From Nocardioides sp. (lineage in GTDB: Bacteria > Actinomycetota > Actinomycetes > Propionibacteriales > Nocardioidaceae): a DNA stretch of 64,000 nucleotides. The position numbers were made by a program, and so were the translations under genes. The notes under the pieces were generated by a model that was given only the letters and a program-made list of their open reading frames with translations, searched no databases and was not told where the DNA came from. Below are positions 51,244 to 59,698 of this stretch, in pieces; the stretch's first letter is position 1; each line of letters begins with the position of its first letter. The DNA lies in the NCBI GenBank assembly GCA_002729525.1, contig PBYI01000015.1:62001-126000 (forward strand), read 5' to 3'.

Positions 51244-53115
51244 TCATGGCGTGCCGGGCGACGAGGTCGTGGGCCGGACCTCCTGACCACCCGACGTGAG
51301 CGTCCGCCGCCGCTCGAACCCCGGCGCCGCCCACGTCGTGCGCAGCGGCACCGGACCGTCCGGCAGCCACGGCTGCTGGGCCACGCAGTCGCGGACGTCC
51401 CAGGTGCCGCGCTCGACGACCCCGAGTGCCGCGTCGATGACCCGGTAATGCTGGGGCGTGGAGGTGCGGGCGCAGGTGGCCTGCGACTCGCAGTAGGCGA
51501 CGACGAGGTCGCCGGGCTCGAGCCCGAGGCGCTTCTGCACCGCGGCGACGAGCCGTTCGTCGTGCATGTGCCCGTCGCCGAAGTTGAAGCCGACGATCGT
51601 GTTGCAGACGAACTCGCCCTCGCGCACGGTCCGGGTCTCCAGGTCGTCGAGGTGCTCGACCAGCACCGACAGCAGCCCGCGGCCCTGGCTGTGCATGCTG
51701 CGCCAGGCGACGGCCTTCTGCAGCGTGACCTCGGCGTCGACGCGGGAGTAGGGCATGAGCGGCATCCGCTGCAGCTGGTCGAGCTGGTTCTCCACCAGCG
51801 GCAGCTCGTTGAGCCGCTCCTCGACCCCCGGCTTCATCGCCCAGACCGCGGACGCCCAGTTGCCGGCGTACTGGCGCATGGAGGGCAGGAAGCTCACCAG
51901 GTCGGGCCGGACGTTGCCCAGCACGGGACCGAACAGCAGCAGCGCGAAGACCGGGATCAGCAGCAGGGGCTGGGAGAACGCCCAGATGTTGTACGTCGCC
52001 GCGTCGAAGCCGACCCACATCACGATCGCGATGTAGCCGAAGTAGACGTTCCACTCCAGCGGCACCGCGAGCGGGAAGGTCGAGGTGATGAACACGTGCA
52101 GCGCGAGCATCACGAACGCGCCGACCACGGCCACCTCCGTGCTGGTCGTCAGCAGCAGCACCAGCGGCACGCCGATCTCCAGGGCGGTGCCGCCGACGTG
52201 CGCCATGAACCACGCGAACCGGCTGGGGCGCAGGTCGTGCGGCGCGTCGCGGTACTGCGCGCGTCGTACGACGTTCAGCTGGCCGGGCGTGTTGGACACC
52301 ATCGCCGGGACGACGCTGGAGAAGTGCTCGCCGACCTTCGACCAGCCGGCGCCGATCCAGACGACGCAGATGATGATCTTGAACGCGACGACGAGGTCGA
52401 CGAAGGCCTCGGGGCCGGCCCCGTCGCCGAGCGCGACCCACCCGAGGGTCGCGGAGAACAGCATGATCGGCAGGTACTGCTCCGACCGCGCGGCCAGGAA
52501 GACGACCTTGTCGCGCAGGCCCATCAGCGGCATCAGGACCAGCACCGGCACGAAGGCGTACGCCGGCACGAGCTCCTGCGGTCCGGTGCCGAGCGGCAGC
52601 GCCGGCACCTCCTGCGCCGGCGCGAGCAGCGGCCAAGTGAGGGCTGCGAGCACGCCGACGTACAGCACGACGTCGGCGAGGGTGCGCTCGTCGCCGCCGG
52701 TCAGCGGCACGCGGCGACCCCAGGGAGCCATCCGGATCGTGCCGGGGCGCAGCCAGTAGCGGACGTTGCCGAGCATCGGGACGAAGTGGCCGCACAGCGG
52801 GCCGAACGCCCCGCCGAGCCCGACGACCTCGAGGATCATCAGCCAGACGGCGAGCTTCTGGTAGACGACGACGTTGTCGAACCACGTGCCCGGGCCGGTG
52901 AACGCGACGTGCGTCGTGGTGGCGGCGGTGATGGCCAGGCCGACGGCGAAGTAGAGGCCGAACATCTTCAGCACGTAGACGACGTTGAGCACCCGTGGCG
53001 TGCCGAAGCCGTGCTCGACCCAGTGGGTCGTGAGGACCCGGATCCGGTCGCGCAACGGGAGCGCGAGCAGCTCCTCGGCGGGCATCGGGTGCGGGGTGGG
53101 CTTCATGAATCCCAT
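51244..53115 (-). CDS. DUF3556 transmembrane protein
   Basis: The 623-residue protein has about ten hydrophobic helices in its first 430 residues (first ones near 48-68 and 88-105) and a soluble C-terminal part of about 190 residues. The pattern and family-typical segments (LCGHFVPMLGNVRYWLRPGT, AGWSKVGEHF) match the actinobacterial DUF3556 family, whose function is unknown. A HDERLVAAVQKRLGLEPGD stretch and YCESQATCARTS lie in the soluble part. ATG at 53115; an in-frame ATG at 53106 is an alternative. It is divergent from the PucR gene. Confidence 0.88.
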   Translation of the reverse strand: MGFMKPTPHPMPAEELLALPLRDRIRVLTTHWVEHGFGTPRVLNVVYVLKMFGLYFAVGLAITAATTTHVAFTGPGTWFDNVVVYQKLAVWLMILEVVGLGGAFGPLCGHFVPMLGNVRYWLRPGTIRMAPWGRRVPLTGGDERTLADVVLYVGVLAALTWPLLAPAQEVPALPLGTGPQELVPAYAFVPVLVLMPLMGLRDKVVFLAARSEQYLPIMLFSATLGWVALGDGAGPEAFVDLVVAFKIIICVVWIGAGWSKVGEHFSSVVPAMVSNTPGQLNVVRRAQYRDAPHDLRPSRFAWFMAHVGGTALEIGVPLVLLLTTSTEVAVVGAFVMLALHVFITSTFPLAVPLEWNVYFGYIAIVMWVGFDAATYNIWAFSQPLLLIPVFALLLFGPVLGNVRPDLVSFLPSMRQYAGNWASAVWAMKPGVEERLNELPLVENQLDQLQRMPLMPYSRVDAEVTLQKAVAWRSMHSQGRGLLSVLVEHLDDLETRTVREGEFVCNTIVGFNFGDGHMHDERLVAAVQKRLGLEPGDLVVAYCESQATCARTSTPQHYRVIDAALGVVERGTWDVRDCVAQQPWLPDGPVPLRTTWAAPGFERRRTLTSGGQEVRPTTSSPGTP

Positions 53116-53203
53116 GCGGTGCTCCTCGTCGTGCGTCGCAGGTTGTCCTCACGCCCTACGCGTGGTGCGGGCACGTCGCACGGTATGGTCCACGTCACAC
53201 TCT

Positions 53204-53228
53204 GTTCTTGTGTCGATCGCACAAGAAC
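53204..53228. promoter_or_regulatory. 25-bp palindrome in the DUF3556 / PucR divergent promoter
   Basis: Perfect 9-base arms GTTCTTGTG (53204-53212) and CACAAGAAC (53220-53228) are separated by TCGATCG. It is 56 nt from the PucR GTG and 88 nt from the DUF3556 ATG. It is a likely operator for the PucR protein. Its spacing differs from the catabolic island's repeat. Confidence 0.75.
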
Positions 53229-53284
53229 GCGCCAGCCGTTGGTCACCTCCGTCCAGCGTCTGCGAGCGGACCGCAGGAGGCGCC

Positions 53285-54544
53285 GTGCCCGACACCGAGA
53301 GCAGCGTCGACGCCCTCCTGGTGGACCTCGGGCGGGTCGTCGAGGAGCAGCTCACCGCCGTCACGACCGCGCTCGACGACGGCATCCGGGGTGCGATCGA
53401 GGAGCTGCCCGACGACGACCTGATGGCCGGCCTGCTCTACGCGAGCATCGAGAGCAACATCGAGACCCTCGTGCACCTGCTCCGCTACGACCTGGTCGTC
53501 GAGGACGCCGGACCGCCCCCGGCCGCGGCGGAGTACGCGCGGCGCCTGGCCCAGCGCGGCACGTCGATCACCGCGCTCATCCGGTCCTACCGGCTCGGGC
53601 AGCAGCTGGTGGTCGACTGGGCCTTCGACCAGCTCGGCGCCGGCGCGCCGGCGCCGGTGGCACTGGTGGCGGCCCGGCGGTTCTCCGCGATGACCTTCGC
53701 GTACGTCGACGCGATCTCCGAGGGCATCATCGGGGAGTACCAGGCCGAGCGCGAGCGCTGGCTGGCCCGCCGCAGCACCCTGCGCACGGATCTCGTCGAG
53801 CGGCTGCTGGCGGGGCGGGACGTGTCGGTGGCCGAGGCCGAGCAGGTGCTGGGCCACCGGGTGCAGCAGCACCACGTAGGCGTCGTGCTGTGGGTCGACG
53901 ACGGCGCCCAGGGTGCGGAGGGCGCCGGGGCGCCGGACTTCGAGGGCGCCCTCGCCGCGGTCGGGGCGGGGCTCGGCGCGCGGGGCCGCGCGCTCCTCGA
54001 GCCGCGCGACACCCAGCACGCCTGGGGCTGGGTCCCGGTGCCCGCAGAGTGCGACGGCCTCCCGGCTCCTGAGCCGAACGGCCCCGCCGACGGCGCGGTG
54101 CGGGTCGCCCTCGGCACACCGGCACCCGGACTCGCCGGCCTGCGCAGCAGCCACGCCGAGGCACTCCAAGCGCGGCGGGTGGCGCAGGTCGCCGGCGCCC
54201 ACGCCGGCGCGATGACGTCGTACGCCGACCCGGGCGTCCGGGCGGCGGCGCTGCTCGGCGCCGACCTGGACGGGACCCGCCGACTCGTACGCCGCGCGCT
54301 CGGCGGCCTGGTCGCCGACACCGCCGCCGCGGCCCGGCTCCGCGGCACGCTGCTGACCTTCCTGTCAGGCGGCGCGAGCTACCCGGCGACCGCCGAACGC
54401 CTCCACCTGCACCGCAACACGGTCCGCTACCGGGTCGAGCGCGCCCTGGAGGAGCGCGGCCGACCGCTCGACGACGAGCGGCTGGAGCTCGAGCTGGCCC
54501 TCACGGCGTGCCACTGGCTGGGCGACGCGGTGCTGGGCGACTGA
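53285..54544 (+). CDS. PucR/CdaR-family transcriptional regulator
   Basis: The 419-residue protein has a helical sensor part (EELPDDDLMAGLLYASIESN near residue 39, RSYRLGQQLVVDW near 100), a GGDEF-like middle region and the C-terminal HTH_30 domain with ATAERLHLHRNTVRYRVERA near 366. PucR proteins commonly activate adjacent catabolic genes. GTG at 53285 is preceded by AGGAGG. It probably controls the divergent DUF3556-oxidoreductase pair. Confidence 0.92.
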   Translation: MPDTESSVDALLVDLGRVVEEQLTAVTTALDDGIRGAIEELPDDDLMAGLLYASIESNIETLVHLLRYDLVVEDAGPPPAAAEYARRLAQRGTSITALIRSYRLGQQLVVDWAFDQLGAGAPAPVALVAARRFSAMTFAYVDAISEGIIGEYQAERERWLARRSTLRTDLVERLLAGRDVSVAEAEQVLGHRVQQHHVGVVLWVDDGAQGAEGAGAPDFEGALAAVGAGLGARGRALLEPRDTQHAWGWVPVPAECDGLPAPEPNGPADGAVRVALGTPAPGLAGLRSSHAEALQARRVAQVAGAHAGAMTSYADPGVRAAALLGADLDGTRRLVRRALGGLVADTAAAARLRGTLLTFLSGGASYPATAERLHLHRNTVRYRVERALEERGRPLDDERLELELALTACHWLGDAVLGD

Positions 54545-54567
54545 CGAGGCCGCCCCACAGAACGCGG

Positions 54568-54596
54568 AAGGCCCCGGAGCAGCGCTCCGGGGCCTT
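54568..54596. terminator. Bidirectional hairpin terminator
   Basis: Perfect 12-base arms AAGGCCCCGGAG and CTCCGGGGCCTT with a 5-nt loop lie between the PucR stop and the tRNA-Arg 3' end, serving both converging transcripts. Confidence 0.88.
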
Positions 54597-54603
54597 CGAT
54601 CTG

Positions 54604-54676
54604 CGCGCCCGTAGGGATTCGAACCCCAAACCTTCTGATCCGTAGTCAGATGCTCTATCCGTTGAGCTACGGGCGC
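54604..54676 (-). tRNA. tRNA-Arg (anticodon ACG)
   Basis: The 73-nt cloverleaf has a 7-bp acceptor GCGCCCG/CGGGCGC, D-arm AGCTCAACGGATAGAGC, anticodon arm TCTGA-CTACGGA-TCAGA with ACG, and T-arm GGGTTCGAATCCC. A34 would be deaminated to inosine to read CGN codons. CCA is not encoded. Confidence 0.96.
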
Positions 54677-54757
54677 CTGTCGCACGCTGGTCGAGGACCT
54701 CACGGCGACGAAGGAACACCATAGCGGACACGCCCCGACGACACCGCATCGTGGGGC

Positions 54758-55081
54758 TCAGCCCGGCTCCTGCCGCAGCCACCGCGACGGGCAGTGCTCA
54801 CGCACGCCGCAGCAGGCGTGCGGCTCCATCGGCTGGTCGGGCCACGGGTGCCGCCACCCCATGCCGGCCACCTCCGGGTGCGCGCACTTGTACGACGACG
54901 CACGGTCGGGCGCCGCTGCCTGCTGCAGCACGCCCGCCCGGTACGACGTCAGCGCACCGCGGCCGTCCAGGGCGCGGCCGACCGCCGACAGCGCTCGGCG
55001 TACCTCGTCCACGTGGCCATCGTCCCGCACGACCGGTCGCGCTCTGGTCCAGTCCACCCTCGCGGTGCCGCATGAACGCAT
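54758..55081 (-). CDS. Hypothetical small Cys/Trp-rich protein
   Basis: The frame encodes up to 107 residues with no family I recognise. Its C-terminal half has a Cys/His pattern (YKCAHPE, PHACCGV, EHCPSRW) and conserved-looking Trp/Pro residues, which supports a real protein, possibly metal binding. The start is uncertain: ATG at 55081 gives 107 residues; GTG at 55012 gives 84 and starts before a helical VDEVRRALSAVGRAL segment. Divergent from the secreted propeller gene. Confidence 0.5.
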   Translation of the reverse strand: MRSCGTARVDWTRARPVVRDDGHVDEVRRALSAVGRALDGRGALTSYRAGVLQQAAAPDRASSYKCAHPEVAGMGWRHPWPDQPMEPHACCGVREHCPSRWLRQEPG

Positions 55082-55115
55082 GCGGCCGCGGGTATGCGGC
55101 CCTACCTTTCGTCGG

Positions 55116-57401
55116 GTGACCGTCCATCACGCCTCGCCCCGCCGCGCGCTGCGCGCCGCCACCCTGTCCGCGACCGTCTCCGGCGCCCTGCTGCTGACCT
55201 CGCTGCCGGCTGCCGCGCCCGCGGCCGAGCCGACCAGCGTCCCGCCGGCGCCGACCACGGTGTCTGCCAAGCCCGCCAGCGGCCTGGTCGTCGGCGACCG
55301 CCGCGTCGTCACCGACGGCTCCATCACCAGCATCCGCCGCGACGGCAAGAAGCTCCTGGTCAACGGCCTCTTCGACCACGTCGGCGTCTTCAGCGGGTCC
55401 GCGATCACCCTCGGCGAAGGGTCCGGCAAGCGGCTGGGCTTCACCACCTTCGACCACGTCGTCTCGACCTCGGTCCCCGACGGCAGCGGCGGCTGGTACG
55501 TCGCGGGCGACTTCGAGACCGTCGGCGGGGACGCGCAGCGCTACCTGGCGCACGTGGCCGGCGACGGCACGGTCGTCGACGACCTCCCCGCACCCGACGG
55601 CCCGGTGTGGTCGCTCGGCCTGTCCGACGGCCTGCTGTACGTCGGCGGGGTCTTCGACCGGGTGGGCGAGCGGGCCCGGGACGGCCTGGCCGCGATCCGC
55701 CTGTCCGACGGCGCGGTCACCGGCTTCGCACCCCAGGCCGACGGGATCGTGACCGAGCTGCTGCCCGCCCCGGCCGCGCCCGGCCGCACCGCTCGGGTCT
55801 TCGCCAGCGTCGTGCCCGACTACTACGAGGGCGCCCCCGCGCTCCAGGCGTACGACGCCGCCACGGGCGACGAGGTCGCGGGCTTCACCCCCGGCACCCG
55901 GCGCGGGGTCGGCGGCGAGCTCGCCCTCCTCGACGACACCCTGTACGTCGGCCGCGGCGGCGTCGACGCGATCGACGCGACGACCGGCGACCAGGTGCCC
56001 GGCTTCGACACCGGCGGGCTCGACCTCGCCCGGGCCGAGAGCGACCAGCGCGTCTCCGTCCTCGCTGTCGACGACGGCCGGCTGCTGGTCGGCGGGGCGT
56101 TCTCCGACGTGGCCGGCCGGTCCGGCGGGCTGATCGCCGTCGACCCGACCACCGGCGACGTCGTACCGGGCTTCTCGGCGCGGGTCCGCTCCTTCGGCCG
56201 CGCCCAGGGCACCGACGACGCGCGCGGCGTCGTCAGCGTCGCGGTCGACGGCGACCGGCTGTGGATCGGCGGCCAGTTCGCCGTGGCCGGCGGGAAGGCG
56301 GCGTCGAACGTCGCCGCGCTCGACCGCACCACCGGCGACCGGGTCACCCGCGACACCCCCGAGATCAACGAGATCGTGCACACCGCCACGGTCTCCGGCG
56401 ACCGCGTGTTCGTCGGCGGCCTGTTCTCCATGCTCGGCGCCATCGAGGCCAAGGGCCTCGCCACTCTCGACGCCCGCACGCTGCGGCCGATCAGCGGCAG
56501 CACGCACCGGGTGCCCTACCGGTACTCCACGATGATGCCCGTGGGCCGCACCCTCTACCTCGCCGACACCCGCAGCCCCGGCCCCGACGGCGGCCGCTTC
56601 GCCGACGGCGCCTGGTACGGCGGCTCCGAGCGGGTCGTCGCGGTCGACGCCCGCACCGGCAAGCGGCTCAAGCGGCTCACCACGAAGCCCATCCGGCGCT
56701 ACCTGACCGCCACCGTCGGCGGCGGCCGCCTCTACACCGTGCGCCGCCTCGACGACCGCCGGTTCCCCCGCACCCAGGTCACGGTCCGCGACGCGCGCAC
56801 GGGCCGCACGCTCACGTCGTACGTCGTGGGCCTGCGCGGGTACGCCACCACCGCGCGGGTGCAGGGCTCCAAGCTCCTGCTCGCCGGCAGCTTCAAGCGG
56901 CGTCGAGGCAACGGCCAGCAGGCGAACCTCGCCGTCATCCGGCTGCGCCCCTCCGGGATCATCGACACCGCCTTCGACCCGCACGTCGACGGTCCCGTGC
57001 ACGACCTGTCCGACGCCGGCACGCCGCTGCTGCTGTCGGGTGCGTTCCACCGACGCTCGGGGAAGGGACCGCGCGGTGGCGTCGTCCGGGTCTCTCCCGG
57101 CAGCGGCTCCCCGCTGCGCGGCTGGTGGTCCAGCGCCGGCGGCACCCGCTCCGACATCAGCGTCGCCGGGTCGTGGGTCTTCGCCGGCAGCACGAACTAT
57201 CCGGGCGGCAGGCTCCTGCGCCTCTCCGACGGCCGCACCGTGACGCCGCCCGACGGGATGCTCCGGAGCCGGGTGCGCGCCATCGAGTCGCGGCCGGGTG
57301 GCGGGTTCGTGTTCCACCAGGCCAACACCTACTCCCGCGGCTCCGGCGGCGGGTCGCTGCTGAACCTCAGCAGCATCGGCTACGCCACCCCCACCGACTG
57401 A
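55116..57401 (+). CDS. Secreted beta-propeller-like repeat protein (delta-60/BamB-like)
   Basis: The 761-residue product has a signal peptide ending near ASLPAAAPAAE-type Ala-rich residues 25-37. Beyond it, a unit of about 45-60 residues recurs at least eight times: VGG.F..V.G followed by A.D..TG..V.GF (for example YVGGVFDRVGERARDGLAAI, LVGGAFSDVAGRSGGLIAVD, WIGGQFAVAGGKAASNVAAL). This is the pattern of delta-60 repeat and PQQ-like propellers in secreted actinobacterial proteins. No enzyme motif is evident; a cell-surface or binding role is possible. GTG at 55116 chosen for the signal peptide. Confidence 0.85.
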   Translation: MTVHHASPRRALRAATLSATVSGALLLTSLPAAAPAAEPTSVPPAPTTVSAKPASGLVVGDRRVVTDGSITSIRRDGKKLLVNGLFDHVGVFSGSAITLGEGSGKRLGFTTFDHVVSTSVPDGSGGWYVAGDFETVGGDAQRYLAHVAGDGTVVDDLPAPDGPVWSLGLSDGLLYVGGVFDRVGERARDGLAAIRLSDGAVTGFAPQADGIVTELLPAPAAPGRTARVFASVVPDYYEGAPALQAYDAATGDEVAGFTPGTRRGVGGELALLDDTLYVGRGGVDAIDATTGDQVPGFDTGGLDLARAESDQRVSVLAVDDGRLLVGGAFSDVAGRSGGLIAVDPTTGDVVPGFSARVRSFGRAQGTDDARGVVSVAVDGDRLWIGGQFAVAGGKAASNVAALDRTTGDRVTRDTPEINEIVHTATVSGDRVFVGGLFSMLGAIEAKGLATLDARTLRPISGSTHRVPYRYSTMMPVGRTLYLADTRSPGPDGGRFADGAWYGGSERVVAVDARTGKRLKRLTTKPIRRYLTATVGGGRLYTVRRLDDRRFPRTQVTVRDARTGRTLTSYVVGLRGYATTARVQGSKLLLAGSFKRRRGNGQQANLAVIRLRPSGIIDTAFDPHVDGPVHDLSDAGTPLLLSGAFHRRSGKGPRGGVVRVSPGSGSPLRGWWSSAGGTRSDISVAGSWVFAGSTNYPGGRLLRLSDGRTVTPPDGMLRSRVRAIESRPGGGFVFHQANTYSRGSGGGSLLNLSSIGYATPTD

Positions 57402-57451
57402 GCGCTCCCTCCCGGAGGACCCACCGGGCCCCGCCCGCGCGGGGACGACGA

Positions 57452-57484
57452 AGGGCCGGCCCGAGCAGTGCTCGGACCGGCCCT
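57452..57484. terminator. Bidirectional hairpin terminator
   Basis: Sixteen-base arms with one mismatch (57452-57467 and 57469-57484, around G57468) lie between the converging propeller and pckG genes. Confidence 0.85.
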
Positions 57485-57547
57485 GTGTCGTACGCCGTGC
57501 GCCGTTGCGCGGCGGACGTCTGCGGGCGCCTGCGCGCCCGGCGCCGA

Positions 57548-59386
57548 TCAGCCCTCGAAGGACTCCAGCGCCTTGGCGACGCGACGGTGCGCGTCCCAGA
57601 TCTCCTCGGGCAGGCCCGGGAACTGGTCGAGGTGCTTCTCGCGGTGGCCCATCTCTTCCTTCCACCGGTCGACGTCGATCTCGAGCACGGTGTCGAGGTC
57701 GGCGAGCGCCTGCTCGTCGAGGCCCTCGAGGAGCAGCTCCTCGCGCAGCGGGACCACGCCGACGGGGGTCTCCCGGCCGGTGACCTCGCCCTCGCGGTAC
57801 TGCATGAGCCACACCAGCGGGCGGAGGTTCTCGCGGTAGCCCGGCCACAGGAAGCGGCCGTCCTCGCCGCGCTGGAACCAGTTGACGTGCGCGAAGATCG
57901 GCTTCTTCGTCGCCCGGCCGATGACCTCCAGCCAGTGGGCGGCGTAGTCGCCCTCGCCGTAGGACATGAACGGACGCATCGACATCGGGTCGTAGCGGAG
58001 CACGCCCTCGAGACCGTCGGCCGCCGCGGTCGCCTCGGCGCCCAGGGTCAGGCCGTCGTACACGCCCTCGGCGGCGTCGCCGATCGCGCGGACCAGCGGC
58101 TCGCGGTCCTTGGTGCGGCCACCGAAGATGATGCCGTCGATCTCGACGCCGGCGGGCTCCTCGAAGTCGGTCGCGACGTTCGGCACGTTGTCGAGCGTCG
58201 TGGTGAACCGGCTGTTGGGGTGCGCCCACGGCAGGTCGACGTCATCGCCGGTGCGCTCGGCGATCGGGAGGCCCTTCCAGTCGAGCCAGCCGGCGAGGTC
58301 GGTGGGCTTGGGGCCCATGCCCTCCCACCAGACGTCCTGGGTCTTCTCGTTGTAGGCCACGTTGGTGAAGATCGCGCCGGTGCCGGGGACGATCGAGTCG
58401 ACCGCTGTCGGGTTGGTCTTCTCGTTGGTGTCCTTCGCGACGCCGAAGACGCCGTTCTCCGGGTTCATCCCGTAGAGCTTGCCGTCGTCGCCGACCCACA
58501 GCCACGCGATGTCGTCGCCGTAGAAGTCGACGTAGTAGCGGTCGCCGAGGGCGTCGGGCGCCAGCGTCATCGCGAGGTTGGTCTTGCCCGACGCGGACGG
58601 GAAGCCGCCACAGATGTGGTACTTCTTCCCGGTCTCCTTGTCGGTGATGCCGAGCAGCATGAACTGCTCCACGAGGAAGCCGTTCTTCCAGCCGTCGTAG
58701 GAGCCCTGGCGCAGGCCGTGGGCGATCTTGCCGAGCAGCGCGTTGCCGCCGTACGACGAGCCGAAGTGCAGGATCGTGCGCTCGTCGGCGATGGTCGCGA
58801 AGTAGCGCTGGTCGTCGGGCGTGCCCTGGCCGAGGTTCTCCAGGTCGCCGGTGACGTGCACGGCCTTGACGAAGGAGTCGCCGAGGTCGTTGACGAACTC
58901 CGCGCCGACCCGCGCCATCCGGATCATCTGCAGCACGACGCCGCGGTTGTCGGTCAGCTCGATGCCGGCCGCGAACTCCTCCAGGGGGGAGCCCTTGGGC
59001 GACATGAGGTAGGGGATGACGTACATCGTCTTGCCGGCCGAGGCGCCGGTCATGAGGCCGACGAGCTTGTCCTTCATCTCGGCGGCGGGCTTCCAGTTGT
59101 TGTAGACGCCCTTGTCGGACTCGTCGCTCGTGGCGACGATCGTGCGCTCCTCGGCGCGCGCGGTGTCCTTGAAGTAGGAACGGGAGTAGTAGCGCCCCTC
59201 CCCGGCGGGCAGCAGCTCGCCTGCGGCGAGGGCCTCCTCGAGCAGCCGCGCGTCGTCGGCCGCGCTGACGACCTCCACACGGTCCGGCTGGGTCACGCCG
59301 GCCCAGTGCGCGACGTACGCGCGAGCCTGCGGGTTGGTCAGTCCTGCCTGGTCGAGGGCCTTCTCGACATCCACCATGTCGTCCAT
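57548..59386 (-). CDS. pckG: Phosphoenolpyruvate carboxykinase (GTP)
   Basis: The 612-residue enzyme is full-length for GTP-dependent PEPCK. It has the kinase loop FPSASGKTN near residue 283 (Ser where most relatives have Cys in FPSACGKTN), RMARVGAEFVNDLGDSF early, and NWFQRGEDGRFLWPGYREN near 505 for guanine and Mg binding. It converts oxaloacetate plus GTP to PEP, the first step of gluconeogenesis, needed when growing on acids and aromatic products such as acetyl-CoA and pyruvate. ATG at 59386 follows AAAGG; ATG at 59377 is possible. Confidence 0.97.
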   Translation of the reverse strand: MDDMVDVEKALDQAGLTNPQARAYVAHWAGVTQPDRVEVVSAADDARLLEEALAAGELLPAGEGRYYSRSYFKDTARAEERTIVATSDESDKGVYNNWKPAAEMKDKLVGLMTGASAGKTMYVIPYLMSPKGSPLEEFAAGIELTDNRGVVLQMIRMARVGAEFVNDLGDSFVKAVHVTGDLENLGQGTPDDQRYFATIADERTILHFGSSYGGNALLGKIAHGLRQGSYDGWKNGFLVEQFMLLGITDKETGKKYHICGGFPSASGKTNLAMTLAPDALGDRYYVDFYGDDIAWLWVGDDGKLYGMNPENGVFGVAKDTNEKTNPTAVDSIVPGTGAIFTNVAYNEKTQDVWWEGMGPKPTDLAGWLDWKGLPIAERTGDDVDLPWAHPNSRFTTTLDNVPNVATDFEEPAGVEIDGIIFGGRTKDREPLVRAIGDAAEGVYDGLTLGAEATAAADGLEGVLRYDPMSMRPFMSYGEGDYAAHWLEVIGRATKKPIFAHVNWFQRGEDGRFLWPGYRENLRPLVWLMQYREGEVTGRETPVGVVPLREELLLEGLDEQALADLDTVLEIDVDRWKEEMGHREKHLDQFPGLPEEIWDAHRRVAKALESFEG

Positions 59387-59698
59387 GCCTTTCGGGTCAT
59401 GCCGGGGTGAAACACGCTTCTATTCGCTTGTCGCGCGAAGCGGGAAACCCTCTGGACGACGGTCACAGAACGTCACGAGGGGTGCCTCGACGCGTCCGGC
59501 GACAGTGCCGGTGATGCCCCACCATGGAGGTCCGGCGGCCTGGACGCGACTGGATCGATCCAAACGCGGGGCGTCGCGCCCACCGACCTGGGCGTTTGCA
59601 ACACTCTGCAACCGAGGCGTGTGCGACGATGACGAGGTCTCGGGAGGTGCGCCGCGCGCACCGGGAGCGACCTGCGACAGGAGGGAGAGGGCCGGGCG
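59387..59698. other. Divergent intergenic region, pckG / HTH gene
   Basis: Holds the pckG promoter on the minus strand and that of the HTH gene on the plus strand. Two TGCAAC copies (59597-59602 and 59607-59612) are 10 nt apart, one helical turn, and two GTCAC copies (59462-59466, 59472-59476) likewise. These could be regulator half-sites. No gene is evident. Confidence 0.55.

Noticed and set aside
53204..53228. The PucR-region palindrome as an eleventh island site
   Set aside because: GTTC and GAAC are 17 nt apart rather than 9 and the promoter lacks the 43-nt start spacing.
54798..59410. Very long open frames on both strands (over 1100 codons) covering the propeller and pckG genes in other frames
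   Set aside because: They are by-products of high GC content: compositions are Arg/Gly/Ala- or Asp/Val-rich without domain motifs, and they overlap genes with clear motifs.
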